From the NCBI GenBank assembly GCA_001897755.1, contig MKUJ01000013.1:1-59246 (forward strand): a stretch of 59,246 nt of DNA. Direction: 5' to 3'. The notes beneath the pieces were generated by a model. It was not told the origin of the DNA, did no database searches, and worked only from the letters and a program-made list of their open reading frames with translations. Both the position numbers and the translations under genes were made by a program. Shown here in pieces: positions 36,898 to 51,303 of this stretch; the first letter of the stretch is position 1, and the number at the start of each line of letters is the position of its first letter. This stretch comes from Afipia sp. 64-13 (GTDB lineage Bacteria; Pseudomonadota; Alphaproteobacteria; Rhizobiales; Xanthobacteraceae).

Positions 36898-37557
36898 ATG
36901 CGGAAGTTATGGACGGTTCTCGCGGCGTTGGCGACGCTCAGCCTGACCAATTGCGGCTACAACGTCATCCAGCAGAACGACGAGGCGGTGAAATCGAGCT
37001 GGTCCGAAGTCGTCAACCAGTATCAGCGCCGCGCCGATCTGGTGCCCAATCTCGTCAACTCGGTGAAAGGCTTCGCCCAGCAGGAGAAAGACGTGCTGCT
37101 CGGCGTCACCAATGCCCGCGCCAAGGTCGGCAGCACCCAGATCTCGCCCGATGTGATCAACGATCCGGCAGCCTTGCAGAAATTTCAGGCCGCGCAGGGC
37201 GAACTCACCAGTGCGTTGTCACGCTTGCTGGTGGTGACCGAGAACTATCCGCAGCTCAAATCCGATCAACTTTTCCGCGATCTCGTCGCGCAGCTCGAGG
37301 GCACGGAAAACCGCATCGCGGTCGCGCGCAACCGCTATATCAAGGCGGTGCAGGACTACAACGTCGACATCCGAACCTTTCCGAACAACCTGACCGCGAT
37401 GCTGTTCGGCTACAAGGAAAAGGCCAATTTCACGGTGGAGAACGAGAAGTCGATCTCGACCGCGCCGAAGGTGGATTTCAACGTTCCGGCGACGCCTGCA
37501 CCTGCACCGGCCCCCGCACCGGCTCCCGCCACGCCGGCGCCAGAGCCCGCCAAGTAG
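36898..37557 (+). CDS. LemA family protein
   Basis: 219 residues. A hydrophobic start with a possible lipid attachment Cys in LTNCGYN is followed by the LemA core: YNVIQQNDEAVKSSW, QRRADLVPNLVNSVKGFA, LLGVTNARAKV and LEGTENRIAVARNRYIKAVQDYN (in part). The C-terminus is a Pro-Ala tail (PAPAPAPAPAPATPAPEP) that probably spans or packs in the periplasm. LemA commonly pairs with TPM-domain proteins, and two such genes follow, the first after 21 bp. Confidence 0.9.
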   Translation: MRKLWTVLAALATLSLTNCGYNVIQQNDEAVKSSWSEVVNQYQRRADLVPNLVNSVKGFAQQEKDVLLGVTNARAKVGSTQISPDVINDPAALQKFQAAQGELTSALSRLLVVTENYPQLKSDQLFRDLVAQLEGTENRIAVARNRYIKAVQDYNVDIRTFPNNLTAMLFGYKEKANFTVENEKSISTAPKVDFNVPATPAPAPAPAPAPATPAPEPAK

Positions 37558-37578
37558 CGTGCCGCCGCGAGGCATCTG

Positions 37579-38451
37579 ATGGCCGCCCTTCGATGCGCCG
37601 TCATCGCGTTGGCTCTGTCGCTATGCGGAATGCTGGCGGCCGCGGCGGACGTCGCGGTGCCGCCGCTCACCGGCCGCGTGGTCGATCAGACCGCGACCCT
37701 GAGCGCGGCAGAGATCTCGGATCTTGAACAGAAACTCAAGGCTTTCGAGGATCGCAAGGGCAGCCAGATCGCGGTGCTGATCGTGCCGACCACGGCGCCG
37801 GAAGCCCTCGAGCAATATGGCATCCGCGTGGTCGAGCAATGGAAGCTCGGCCGCAAGAAGGTCGATGACGGGGCGCTTCTGCTCGTCGCCAAGGACGACC
37901 GCAAGCTGCGGATCGAGGTCGGCTACGGCCTCGAGGGCGTGCTGAACGACGCCACGGCCAAACGCATCATCGACGAGATCATCACGCCGCGCTTCAAGGC
38001 GGGGGATTTCGCCGGCGGCATTAATGCCGGTGTCGATCGCATGATCGGCGTGATCGATGGCGAGCCGTTGCCGGCGCCGAAGCCGCTGCAGCGGATGTCG
38101 CCCGGCACGCTCGATGCGCTTGGCGAATTCTTCCCCGTCATCATCATCGGCGCGTTGGTGGCCGGCAGCGTCTTGCGAGCGATGTTCGGCCGCCTGTTCG
38201 GCGCATTGTTGACCGGCGGCGGGCTGGCCTTTCTGGCGTGGCTGTTCGTCGGATTGTGGAGCGTCGCGCTGATCGTCGGACTGATCGGATTTGTCTTCAC
38301 GCTGGTGGGCGACGCCGTCACATCCGGCGGGCCCGGCGGATTCTCCAGCGGCGGCTCTCGCGGCGGATCGAGCTGGGGCAGTTCGGGCGGCGGTGGATTC
38401 AGCGGCGGAGGCGGCAGCTTCGGCGGCGGCGGGGCTTCGGGCAGTTGGTGA
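37579..38451 (+). CDS. TPM-domain membrane protein (YgcG-like)
   Basis: 290 residues. A signal peptide is followed by a TPM (Psb32/MOLO-1) domain at about 30-155, with GRVVDQTATLS, GSQIAVLIVPTT and RKLRIEVGYGLEGVL. Hydrophobic segments at about 183-250 follow, then a Gly/Ser-rich C-terminus that ends in repeated GGGGSFGGGGASG-like runs. This layout is typical of YgcG. The job is unknown but linked to LemA in many bacteria. Confidence 0.9.
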   Translation: MAALRCAVIALALSLCGMLAAAADVAVPPLTGRVVDQTATLSAAEISDLEQKLKAFEDRKGSQIAVLIVPTTAPEALEQYGIRVVEQWKLGRKKVDDGALLLVAKDDRKLRIEVGYGLEGVLNDATAKRIIDEIITPRFKAGDFAGGINAGVDRMIGVIDGEPLPAPKPLQRMSPGTLDALGEFFPVIIIGALVAGSVLRAMFGRLFGALLTGGGLAFLAWLFVGLWSVALIVGLIGFVFTLVGDAVTSGGPGGFSSGGSRGGSSWGSSGGGGFSGGGGSFGGGGASGSW

Positions 38452-38453
38452 TC

Positions 38454-38951
38454 ATGGGCATCAAGCGCATCGGCAAGCATCTTCTTCTCGGGCGCCGGCA
38501 GGTGCGCAAGGCGTTTCCGCGCGAGTCGCTCGCGAATATCGAAAGGGCAATCGCGGCAAGCGAGAAACTGCATACCGGTCAGATCCGTTTTGTGGTGGAG
38601 GGCGCGCTGGAGGGCCGGCCGTTGCTCGGGGATCAGCCCGCGCGTGCGCGTGCGATCGATGTGTTTTCTCATCTGCGGATATGGGACACCGCACATAACA
38701 ATGGCGTGCTGATCTATCTCTTGCTGGCCGATCGCGATGTCGAAATCGTCGCCGACCGCGGTATTGACGTCAAAGTCGGCAAGGCCGGCTGGCAGAAGAT
38801 TTGCGCCGCCATGGAAAGCGAGTTCCGCTGTGCGAATTTCGAGGCGGGCGTGCTGGCCGGTCTCGCGGCGGTGACGGAGCATTTGGTGCGGCATTTTCCG
38901 GCGACGGGCAAGCATGTGAACGAACTGCCGGACGATCCGGTGGTGCTGTAG
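38454..38951 (+). CDS. Second TPM-domain protein
   Basis: 165 residues, starting 2 bp after the previous stop. It has the TPM features HTGQIRFVVEGALEG, RAIDVFSHLRIWDT, NNGVLIYLLLADRDVEIVADRGID and FEAGVLAGLAAVTEHL. No signal peptide or clear membrane helix is visible, so it probably stays at the cytoplasmic side. The three genes lemA-TPM-TPM form one operon. Confidence 0.88.
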   Translation: MGIKRIGKHLLLGRRQVRKAFPRESLANIERAIAASEKLHTGQIRFVVEGALEGRPLLGDQPARARAIDVFSHLRIWDTAHNNGVLIYLLLADRDVEIVADRGIDVKVGKAGWQKICAAMESEFRCANFEAGVLAGLAAVTEHLVRHFPATGKHVNELPDDPVVL

Positions 38952-39109
38952 CGATCGTGCCGCGAATGCACCACATCGCGCGATTGTGCCGGGTGATGAG
39001 GAAAACCATGGCGCCGGCTCTTGGCAGGATGGAGAGTGCGGGCTAGCCTTTTGATTGATGTTGTCTTGCGCGGGATCGTCCGCGAATGGTCCGCAATCAG
39101 GCGTTCGGC

Positions 39110-39760
39110 ATGATACGGTTGTCCATCTCACCCTCCGTCGGGCTGTTTGTGCCGGGCGTGAGCGCGTTGGCGGGTCTTGCGATGATCGGTATGAGTCCTG
39201 CTCTTGCCGTCGAGATGAGCGGGCCGGTCGCCTATCTTTATTCCTCGGTTTCGATCAATCCGCCGTCCGCGCGCGAGATGACGGTTTGTTACGGCTTTGG
39301 CTGCCGCCGTCGCGCGACGCTGGATTTTTCGGCAGCCGACCGCAGAACGCTAACGCAAACTCTCGCTGCGGGCAAAGCCAGTCCCGCCGCCGAGCGCATG
39401 GCGATCCAGAAGGCGGTGATCTGGTTCGATCGCCGTGTCGGTCCGATGATCGGCACCGACAAGCGTGTCGCCAATGCCGATATTCGCGCCGGCTCTGCTG
39501 CGACCAACTTCGATTGCTGGGACACCACGCGCAACGCCGCCAGCCTGTTGCTGGTGCTGCGGGAGTGGGGCCTTCTGAAGCATCACACCATCGGCGATCC
39601 GAAATATCGCGGCAATTTCCTTGCCGGACAGTTGCCGCACAACACCGCGGTGCTGGTCGATAAATCGACCGGCGTCGAATGGGTGGTCGATATGTGGCCG
39701 AAGAAATATGCCGAGGCGCCGGACGTGATGCCGGTCGCGCGCTGGCTCAAGGAAAACTGA
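39110..39760 (+). CDS. Exported protein with possible Cys-His-Asp papain-like fold
   Basis: 216 residues from ATG 39110 (ATG 39086 is an in-frame alternative). A signal peptide ends near SPALAVE. The conserved-looking C-terminal half has Cys136 in NFDCWDTTRNAASLLLVL, His177 in LPHNTAVLVD and Asp194 in WVVDMWPKK, spaced as in transglutaminase-like cysteine peptidases. I do not recognise a named family. The triad is a proposal from reading the sequence. Confidence 0.65.
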   Translation: MIRLSISPSVGLFVPGVSALAGLAMIGMSPALAVEMSGPVAYLYSSVSINPPSAREMTVCYGFGCRRRATLDFSAADRRTLTQTLAAGKASPAAERMAIQKAVIWFDRRVGPMIGTDKRVANADIRAGSAATNFDCWDTTRNAASLLLVLREWGLLKHHTIGDPKYRGNFLAGQLPHNTAVLVDKSTGVEWVVDMWPKKYAEAPDVMPVARWLKEN

Positions 39761-39795
39761 GCGCTTGGAAAGCGCGTCTTGCGGAAGGTCCTCCG

Positions 39796-40554
39796 ATGCA
39801 ACTCAACGGTCTTTCGGTTCTGATGACGGGCGGAGCTTCCGGTCTTGGCGCGGCGACCGCGCGGGCGATGGCGGCGAAGGGCGCGAAGGTGGCTGTCCTC
39901 GACATGAACAAGGCCGCGGCCGAACAGGTCGCATCGGAGATCGGCGGGGTTGCGCTGATCGCCGATGTCGCCGAGGAGGCGCCGGTCAAGGCCGCGCTCG
40001 CGGCGGCGGAAGCCGCTCATGGCATCGTGCGCATTCTGGTGAATTGCGCGGGGGTCGCCAGCGCGGTCAAGACCGTCAACAAGAACGGCGCCTATCCGCT
40101 CGATGAGTTCAAGCGTCACATCAACATCAATCTGGTCGGTACCTTCAACGTGATCCGTCTGGTGGCGGAGCGGATGCAGAGCGCGCCGCCGATCGGAGAG
40201 GAGCGCGGCGTCATCATCAACACCGCCAGCGTCGCGGCCTACGATGGACAGGTCGGGCAGGCGGGTTATTCCGCCTCCAAGGCCGGCGTGGTCGGCATGA
40301 CGCTGCCGATCGCGCGCGATCTCGCCTCGCTGCTGATCCGGGTTAACAGCATCGCGCCGGGGCTGTTTCTGACGCCGCTGCTGCTCGGTCTGCCGGAGGA
40401 GGCGCAGCGCAGCCTCGCCACCCAGGTTCCGCATCCCTCGCGTCTCGGCGATCCGAGGGAATACGCCGCGCTGGCCGTCCACATCGTGGAGAACCCGATG
40501 CTGAACGGCGAGACCATCCGCCTCGACGGGGCCATCCGCATGGCGCCGCGCTAG
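39796..40554 (+). CDS. Short-chain dehydrogenase, 3-hydroxyacyl-CoA dehydrogenase type II-like
   Basis: 252 residues of classical SDR build: TGGASGLG nucleotide-binding motif at about 11-18, NCAG near residue 88, INTASVAAYDGQVGQAGYSASKAG with the catalytic Ser, Tyr and Lys, and a LRLDGAIRM-type end. The C-terminal PGLFLTPLLLGLPEEAQ and VPHPSRLGDPREYAALA are typical of the HSD10/FadB2-like subgroup that oxidises 3-hydroxyacyl-CoA. A thiolase gene lies 2.4 kb downstream but not in the same operon. Confidence 0.88.
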   Translation: MQLNGLSVLMTGGASGLGAATARAMAAKGAKVAVLDMNKAAAEQVASEIGGVALIADVAEEAPVKAALAAAEAAHGIVRILVNCAGVASAVKTVNKNGAYPLDEFKRHININLVGTFNVIRLVAERMQSAPPIGEERGVIINTASVAAYDGQVGQAGYSASKAGVVGMTLPIARDLASLLIRVNSIAPGLFLTPLLLGLPEEAQRSLATQVPHPSRLGDPREYAALAVHIVENPMLNGETIRLDGAIRMAPR

Positions 40555-40657
40555 CTGCACGGGTCTTGCGACCCCGACGCGGTTTCGTGCTGTCCGCCGT
40601 CATGGTTAACCGATCGTTAGCAGATTGCATTGCATGCTTTTTGCAAGGAGATTTGCC

Positions 40658-41050
40658 ATGTGGTCGAACCGCACCAACATCGAGAGCGATACTTGCCCGA
40701 TCGGCGAGGACATGCTGGGCCATCTGTACCGTTCCAGTGAACATGGCCTGCCGGTTCTGGTCGAATCGGTCTCTGCGGATGTTCGCGCCATGCTTGCGCT
40801 GTTCTGCTATCGCCGCAGCCATCTTCATTCGATGAGCCTTGCGATCGCGGCGACCTGTAGCGAGCGCGATCTGATCGAGCAGGGCGGTGCAGTCGGCGCG
40901 ACCCTGTTCGCGATGTCGCGTGAAGCCCCGGCTCCGGCGCCTGCCGCCACCAGCGGCCGCCGCGCCATCACGCTCTCGACCAGGCCGCTGAGCAATGTGA
41001 TGCCGCTCGACGATCTGCCCGACGACGAGCCCGAGGCCGTGACCGTCTGA
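40658..41050 (+). CDS. Hypothetical protein
   Basis: 130 residues, starting MWSNRTNIESDTCPIGEDM after a good ribosome site (AAGGAG, seven bases upstream). The middle is helical (VSADVRAMLALFCYRRSHLHSMSLAIAATC). The end is acidic and disordered (PLDDLPDDEPEAVTV). Three Cys are present without a metal-site pattern. I do not recognise it. No signal peptide. Confidence 0.65.
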   Translation: MWSNRTNIESDTCPIGEDMLGHLYRSSEHGLPVLVESVSADVRAMLALFCYRRSHLHSMSLAIAATCSERDLIEQGGAVGATLFAMSREAPAPAPAATSGRRAITLSTRPLSNVMPLDDLPDDEPEAVTV

Positions 41051-41070
41051 GCAGGCGATCTTTCAACCAT

Positions 41071-41385
41071 TCACTGGTTCTGCATCGCAATTGCGGCGAG
41101 GCCGAAGCTGCGCCGCGCGATGGTGCATTCGGCATCGCCGGGCTGGCAAATGCGGCACACGTCGGGCCTGACTTCGTAGATGCCGCAGGCGGTGGAGACG
41201 CCGATCTTGCCGGTCAGCGCGGAGCAGCGCTCGCCCTCGCAGCGCATGCCGGACAATGTATCATTGACGAACTTCGCCGGGATCAGCTCCAGCGCCGCAT
41301 CGTCCTCGGTGGAGAATCGCGGCCAGTTGCGCGAATAGGCGCAGCACGCGCCGCAGCTTTGGCAGATGCCGACAGGCGCGTGCAT
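41071..41385 (-). CDS. YkgJ-like cysteine-cluster protein
   Basis: 104 residues with an N-terminal CQSCGACC, then CEGERC, a Cys in VSTACGIYEVRPDVCRIC and a final Cys. This spacing is that of the YkgJ/zinc- or iron-chelating family; RPxxCR is its hallmark. The metal and task are unknown. It lies 19 bp downstream of the glycerate kinase gene on the same strand. Confidence 0.85.
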   Translation of the reverse strand: MHAPVGICQSCGACCAYSRNWPRFSTEDDAALELIPAKFVNDTLSGMRCEGERCSALTGKIGVSTACGIYEVRPDVCRICQPGDAECTIARRSFGLAAIAMQNQ

Positions 41386-41404
41386 GTGTTGCCTCGAACG
41401 AGGG

Positions 41405-42685
41405 TCAGTCGACCAGAATGACCCGGATGTCGTTGACGTTGGTCAGCGTTGGTCCCACCACCACCAGATCGCCGGTCGCCTCGAAGAAGGTCGTGGCGTC
41501 GTTGTTGTCGAGATAGGCTTCCGGATCGAGCTTGAGTTCGCGCATCTTCGCGAAGGTGCGCGCATCTGCCATCGCGCCCGCCGGATCGGTGGGCGAACCC
41601 GCGCCGCCATCGGCGCCATCGGTGTCGGCGGCGAGCATCGAGATATTCTTGCTGTCGGCGAGATGTTCGACCAGCGCCAGCACGTATTCCTGATTGGGAC
41701 CGCCGCGGCCGTTGCCGCGCACCGTCACCGTCAGTTCGCCGCCTGACATGATCGCGGCACGCTTGCCCTGGGCCTGCGCGTTCAGCGCGAGTCTGGCGTG
41801 CTCGGCGGCGGTGGCGCGGGCGTCGCCCTCGAGGTCGGCGCCGAGATCGATCACCTCATAGCCGGCTTCGGTCGCCACCCGGATCGCGGCGTCGAGCGAA
41901 TCGCGCGGCCGGCCGACGATCTCGAACCGTGCGCGCACAAAGGCCGGCTCGGACTGCTTGGCGCTTTCGTTGCGTGGATCGCTCAGAGCCTGGCGCACGG
42001 CGTCGTCGATCTGCAGATTGTATTTGGCGATGATCGCCGCGGCATCCTTCAGCGTGGTCGGATCCGGCACCGTGGGGCCGGAGGCGATGGTCGCCGGATC
42101 GTCATGCGGCACGTCGGAGACCGCCAGCGTCACGAGCTGCGCCGGATAGGCCGCGCGGGCCAGCCGGCCGCCCTTGATGCGCGACAGGTGCTTGCGCACG
42201 GTGTTGATCTCGGAGATCGGCGCGCCCGAACGCAGCAGGCTTTTGTTGATCTGCTGCTTCTGCGCGAAAGTGATGCCCTCGGCCGGCGCGATCCAGTTGG
42301 CCGAGCCGCCGCCGGACATCAGCACCAGCACGAGGTCGTCCTCGCCCGCGCTTTCCGCCAGCTTGAGCGTCTTGTCGGCGGCCTTGAGGCCGGCTTCGTC
42401 CGGCACCGGGTGTCCGGCCTCGATCACTTCGATCCGGCGGGTCGGCACGCCATGGCCGTGCCGGGTGGTGGCGATGCCCTCGATCTGGCTCTCGCTGAGA
42501 CCGACGTCGTCCATGTAGTGCCGCTCGGCGACGGCAGCCATCGCGGCGGCGCCCTTGCCCGCGGCCAGACAGATCACGCGGCCACGCGGCGGCGGCGGCA
42601 AATGGCGCCGCAGGATCTTGTCGGGATGAGCCGCCGCAACGGCGGCATCGAAAATCGCGCGAAGAAGAGGGCGTTTGTCGGTCAT
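41405..42685 (-). CDS. Glycerate 2-kinase (MOFRL family, GckA/TtuD-like)
   Basis: 426 residues. LAAGKGAAAMA near residue 41, LVLMSGGGSANWIAPAEGI near 122, NTVRKHLSRIKGGRLA near 165 and VSDVPHDDPATIASGPTVPDPT are the DUF4147 half. SGGELTVTVRGNGRGGPNQEYVLAL and DTDGADGGAG are the MOFRL half. The enzyme phosphorylates glycerate to 2-phosphoglycerate in glyoxylate, tartrate or serine-cycle routes. The ATG at 42685 follows AAGG. A glycerol kinase lies nearby on the other strand, but the operons differ. Confidence 0.92.
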   Translation of the reverse strand: MTDKRPLLRAIFDAAVAAAHPDKILRRHLPPPPRGRVICLAAGKGAAAMAAVAERHYMDDVGLSESQIEGIATTRHGHGVPTRRIEVIEAGHPVPDEAGLKAADKTLKLAESAGEDDLVLVLMSGGGSANWIAPAEGITFAQKQQINKSLLRSGAPISEINTVRKHLSRIKGGRLARAAYPAQLVTLAVSDVPHDDPATIASGPTVPDPTTLKDAAAIIAKYNLQIDDAVRQALSDPRNESAKQSEPAFVRARFEIVGRPRDSLDAAIRVATEAGYEVIDLGADLEGDARATAAEHARLALNAQAQGKRAAIMSGGELTVTVRGNGRGGPNQEYVLALVEHLADSKNISMLAADTDGADGGAGSPTDPAGAMADARTFAKMRELKLDPEAYLDNNDATTFFEATGDLVVVGPTLTNVNDIRVILVD

Positions 42686-42938
42686 TAGATACCTTATGCA
42701 CGGTTTGCGAGCTTCGCAAAATATGTCGGACGCTGATCGAAAGAAAAATCCCTCGCAAACAAGCAAGGGACTGCCAACCTGCGGCTTTTTACAGACCGTA
42801 GCCGGCCATTTCAATGAGTGGGAAATACATTCAGTCTGCCCGATGTGACCTCGGGATCGGGCTCGCCGCGGCGGGGGGCGGTAGCCATGACTCGTCAAAA
42901 ATGCGCAAATGCGGCTTCCCCTCAAGGAGACCCTCGCC

Positions 42939-44126
42939 ATGACCGACGCCGTGATTGTCTCCACCGCCCGAACCCCGATCGGCAAGGCCTATCGGGGCGC
43001 GCTCAACAATACCGAAGGGGCGACCCTGCTGGGTCATGCCGTCGCCGCCGCCGTGAGTCGGGCCGGCATCGCGCCGGAGGAGGTCGAGGATGTGGTGATG
43101 GGCGCGGCTCTGCAGCAGGGCGCGACCTTCGGCAATATCGCCCGCAAGGCGGCGCTGCGGGCCGGCCTGCCGGCCGCAACCGCCGGCGTGACCGTGGACC
43201 GGCAGTGCGCGTCGGGCTTGCAGGCGATCGCGCTGGCGGCGCGTTCGGTGCTGTTCGATGGCGTCGGCATCGCGGTGGGCGGCGGCGGCGAGTCGATCAG
43301 CCTGGTGCAGAACGACAAGATGAACATGTTTCACGCCGTCGATCCGGCGCTACAGAAAATCAAACCCGACATCTATATGTCGATGCTCGACACTGCCGAG
43401 GTGGTGGCGAAGCGTTATGGCATCTCGCGCGAGCGGCAGGACGACTACAGTCTGGAAAGCCAGCGCCGCACCGCCGCCGCCCAACAAGGCGGCAGGTTCG
43501 ACGACGAGATCTCGCCGATCGCGACCAGCATGGCGGTTGCCGACAAGGCGAGCGGCGCGGTGTCGTTCAAGGACATCACGCTGTCGCAGGATGAAGGACC
43601 GCGGCCCGACACCACGGCCGAAGGGCTTGCAGCACTCAAGCCGGTGAAGGGCGAGGGTTTCAGCATCACCGCCGGCAACGCCAGCCAGCTGTCGGACGGC
43701 GCCAGCGCCTGCGTGATCATGAGCGACAAGCTTGCCGCGCAAAAAGGTCTGACGCCGCTCGGCATCTTTCGCGGTTTTGTCGCGGCGGGCTGCGAGCCGG
43801 ACGAGATGGGCATTGGTCCGGTGTTCGCGGTGCCGCGTCTGCTCGCACGGCACGGCCTCACCATCGACGATATCGACCTGTGGGAGCTCAACGAGGCGTT
43901 CGCGGTGCAGGTGATCTATTGCCGCGACCGGCTCGGCATCGATCCTGCGAAACTCAACGTCAATGGCGGCGCGATTGCGGTCGGCCATCCCTACGGCATG
44001 ACCGGCGCGCGACTTGCCGGCCATCTGCTGATCGAAGGCCGTCGCCGCAAGGCGAAACACGCGGTGGTGACGATGTGCGTCGGCGGCGGCATGGGCGCGG
44101 CCGGGCTGTTCGAGATCATCCCTTAA
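42939..44126 (+). CDS. Acetyl-CoA acetyltransferase / thiolase
   Basis: 395 residues with the thiolase layout: [10 protein letters not shown] at the start, the nucleophile Cys90 in [18 protein letters not shown] near residue 325, [16 protein letters not shown] with the His of the active site, and [13 protein letters not shown] with the second Cys. AAGGAGA precedes the ATG at 42939. It may act in acetoacetyl-CoA formation or acyl-CoA breakdown. It lies 17 bp before the glycerol kinase gene. Confidence 0.92.
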   Translation: MTDAVIVSTARTPIGKAYRGALNNTEGATLLGHAVAAAVSRAGIAPEEVEDVVMGAALQQGATFGNIARKAALRAGLPAATAGVTVDRQCASGLQAIALAARSVLFDGVGIAVGGGGESISLVQNDKMNMFHAVDPALQKIKPDIYMSMLDTAEVVAKRYGISRERQDDYSLESQRRTAAAQQGGRFDDEISPIATSMAVADKASGAVSFKDITLSQDEGPRPDTTAEGLAALKPVKGEGFSITAGNASQLSDGASACVIMSDKLAAQKGLTPLGIFRGFVAAGCEPDEMGIGPVFAVPRLLARHGLTIDDIDLWELNEAFAVQVIYCRDRLGIDPAKLNVNGGAIAVGHPYGMTGARLAGHLLIEGRRRKAKHAVVTMCVGGGMGAAGLFEIIP

Positions 44127-44143
44127 GCGGAGACCTGTCGGCG

Positions 44144-45640
<1,497 letters not shown>

Positions 45641-45767
45641 GGCCATGTGAAATCGACATGAACTCAGTATTAAATGCATATTACCTGTCATGTTGGCCGC
45701 TATCCCCGCGTCCGGCGTGGCCAATGACGCACCGTGTGATCAAGACGGGATAACGATAAACGGAAAG

Positions 45768-45789
45768 ACGCGGCGGATGACCGCCGCGT
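45768..45789. terminator. Hairpin at the metH 3' end
   Basis: ACGCGGCGG and CCGCCGCGT pair exactly around ATGA, directly after the metH stop (minus strand). On the minus strand the run CTTTCC follows, a weak T tract. It probably ends metH and may also act against glpK read-through from the other side. Confidence 0.6.
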
Positions 45790-45792
45790 TTC

Positions 45793-49656
<3,864 letters not shown>

Positions 49657-49671
49657 CGGCGAACTCGAACT

Positions 49672-50058
49672 TTACTCCCTCTCCCCTTGGGGGAGAGGGT
49701 GGGGGTGAGGGGGGAGCGGCGCGTGTTGTGGAAGCGTTGACAGAATGGTTTCCAGCACGCCGTCGATATTGGTCAGGACGTCATTGTTCCAGAAGCGCAG
49801 CACGAGATAGCCCATCGCGGAAAGCGTCTGCGTGCGCACGGCATCCTGTGAAGTCTGGACGGCGTGCTGGCCGCCATCCAGTTCGATCACGAGCCTGCCG
49901 TCGGTGCAGCAGAAATCGACGACGAACCTATCGATCGGCATCTGGCGCTTGAATTTCCAGCCGCGAAGCCGGCGGTCGCGCAGCCGAAGCCACAGCACAC
50001 GTTCGGCATCGGTTTGCGATTGCCTCAGGCGGCGCGCGATGGGCGTGTTTCTCGTCAT
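49672..50058 (-). CDS. DUF559 endonuclease-like protein
   Basis: 128 residues from ATG 50058. The DUF559 fold, related to Vsr and other PD-(D/E)xK nucleases, shows in LRQSQTDAERVLWLRLRDRRL, GWKFKRQMPIDRFVVDFCC and LVIELDGGQH. Candidate catalytic residues are Asp48, Glu59, Asp61 and His65. The last dozen residues (PHPHPLPQGERE) are a translation of the left inverted repeat, so the gene ends inside that repeat. It sits between metF and metH, co-directional with both. It is probably a cassette gene rather than a methionine gene. Confidence 0.88.
   Translation of the reverse strand: MTRNTPIARRLRQSQTDAERVLWLRLRDRRLRGWKFKRQMPIDRFVVDFCCTDGRLVIELDGGQHAVQTSQDAVRTQTLSAMGYLVLRFWNNDVLTNIDGVLETILSTLPQHAPLPPHPHPLPQGERE
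49675..49716. repeat. Left inverted repeat of the DUF559 cassette
   Basis: Pyrimidine-rich then purine-rich sequence: CTCCCTCTCCCCTTGG followed by GGGAGAGGGT and GGGGGTGAGGGGGG. The first half is itself a palindrome (CCTCTCCCC/GGGGAGAGG), so it can form a hairpin. It matches the right copy inverted. Confidence 0.85.
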
Positions 50059-50081
50059 CGATGTCGCTCGATGCTTCCGAA

Positions 50082-50121
50082 CCCCCTCACCCCGACCCTC
50101 TCCCCCAAGGGGAGAGGGGGA
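50082..50121. repeat. Right inverted repeat of the DUF559 cassette
   Basis: CCCCCTCACCCCGACCCTCT followed by CCCCCAAGGGGAGAGGGGGA. Its reverse complement matches the left repeat. It lies 23 bases upstream of the DUF559 start. The 100 bases from here to the metF stop contain a further imperfect repeat of a CCCAAAGG-containing block. Confidence 0.85.
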
Positions 50122-50220
50122 AGAAAGTGCAACCCAAAGGGGAGGCGGAGAAGATGTTGCGCTCCCAAAGGAAGAAAGGGGGGCGGCCACGCATGTCGCG
50201 GCGTGCGGATGAGCGAGCAC

Positions 50221-51129
50221 TTACGCCGCCTTCTGCGCGCCGTTCGGGCGGATGCCGAGAATGTGGCTGATGGCGAAGACGAGATCGGCGCGGTTCATGG
50301 TGTAGAAGTGGAAATGCTGCACGCCGTGCTTGGACAGTTTCTGCACCTGCCCGGCGGCGACGGTGGCGGCAACCAGGCGGCGGGTGTCGGCGTCGTCGTC
50401 GAGACCGTCGAATTTCGCGGCGAGCCAGTCCGGCACGGTGGCGCCGGCGCGGGTGGCGAAATTCTTCGCCAGCTTGAAATTCTGCACCGGCAGGATGCCG
50501 GGCACGATCGGGATGTCGATGCCCGCCGCGCGGACGCGGTCGAGGTAGCGGAAGTAGAGATCGTTGTCGAAGAAGAACTGGGTGATGGCGCGCGTCGCGC
50601 CGGCATCGACCTTGGCTTTCAGCACGTCGATATCGGCATCGAGGCTGGCGCTTTCCGGGTGCTTTTCCGGATAGGCCGACACCGAGACCTCCATGTCGGG
50701 ATGGCGGCGCTTGATCGATGCGACCAGATCGGCGGAATTCTGATAGCCCTGCGGATGCGCCTGATAGGCGGTGCCGATGCCGCCGGACGGATCGCCGCGC
50801 AGCGCCACGATATGGCGCACGCCGACCTCGTGATAGCGGTCCACCACCTCGTCGATATCGCCGCGTGCAGCATCGACGCAGGTCAGATGCGCGGCGGGGG
50901 TCAGGCTGGTCTCATTGAGAATGCGGGCGATGGTGGAATGGGTGCGCTCGCGGGTCGAGCCGCCGGCACCGTAGGTCACCGAGACGAAATCCGGCGCGAG
51001 CGGCGCGAGACGCTCGATCACGTTCCACAGATTCTGCTCCATCTCCGCGGTCTTGGGCGGAAAGAATTCGAACGAGATCGACGGCCGCCTGGCCTCGCCG
51101 GCCGGAACGATGGATGCGGTTTCACTCAT
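50221..51129 (-). CDS. metF: 5,10-methylenetetrahydrofolate reductase MetF
   Basis: 302 residues. ISFEFFPPKTAEMEQNLW opens the barrel, with the Glu of the active site. FVSVTYGAGGSTRERTHSTI, HLTCVD, IVALRGDPSGG, VSAYPEKHPES and AITQFFFDNDLYFRY are family landmarks. It reduces methylene-tetrahydrofolate to methyl-tetrahydrofolate for MetH. ATG at 51129 has GAGG upstream. It is the first gene of the interrupted metF-(DUF559)-metH group. Confidence 0.96.
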   Translation of the reverse strand: MSETASIVPAGEARRPSISFEFFPPKTAEMEQNLWNVIERLAPLAPDFVSVTYGAGGSTRERTHSTIARILNETSLTPAAHLTCVDAARGDIDEVVDRYHEVGVRHIVALRGDPSGGIGTAYQAHPQGYQNSADLVASIKRRHPDMEVSVSAYPEKHPESASLDADIDVLKAKVDAGATRAITQFFFDNDLYFRYLDRVRAAGIDIPIVPGILPVQNFKLAKNFATRAGATVPDWLAAKFDGLDDDADTRRLVAATVAAGQVQKLSKHGVQHFHFYTMNRADLVFAISHILGIRPNGAQKAA

Positions 51130-51303
51130 GGCGCCTCGGGCGGTGTCCACGGCAATCAAGGAAATGGGAAAGCTGGCCCCGCTGGCGACGAGAACGCCGT
51201 GGGACGCCGCTGGTTATCGGTCAAAGCCTAAAATAAGCGAAACGGCGTCGTTCCGACAGCCCATTGAATGCCTATCTCCCATGGGAATTTGCCCACTGAT
51301 TGT

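Larger units (their letters stand above)
49675..50121. mobile_element. Putative DUF559 cassette bounded by 39-bp inverted repeats
   Basis: The left repeat (49675-49716) and the reverse complement of the right repeat (50082-50121) agree over about 39 bases with about two mismatches. The only gene between them is DUF559. No target-site duplication could be assigned with confidence. The element lies between metF and metH, genes often adjacent. I infer insertion of a small mobile or group-mobilised unit with a nuclease in place of a transposase. Confidence 0.55.
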
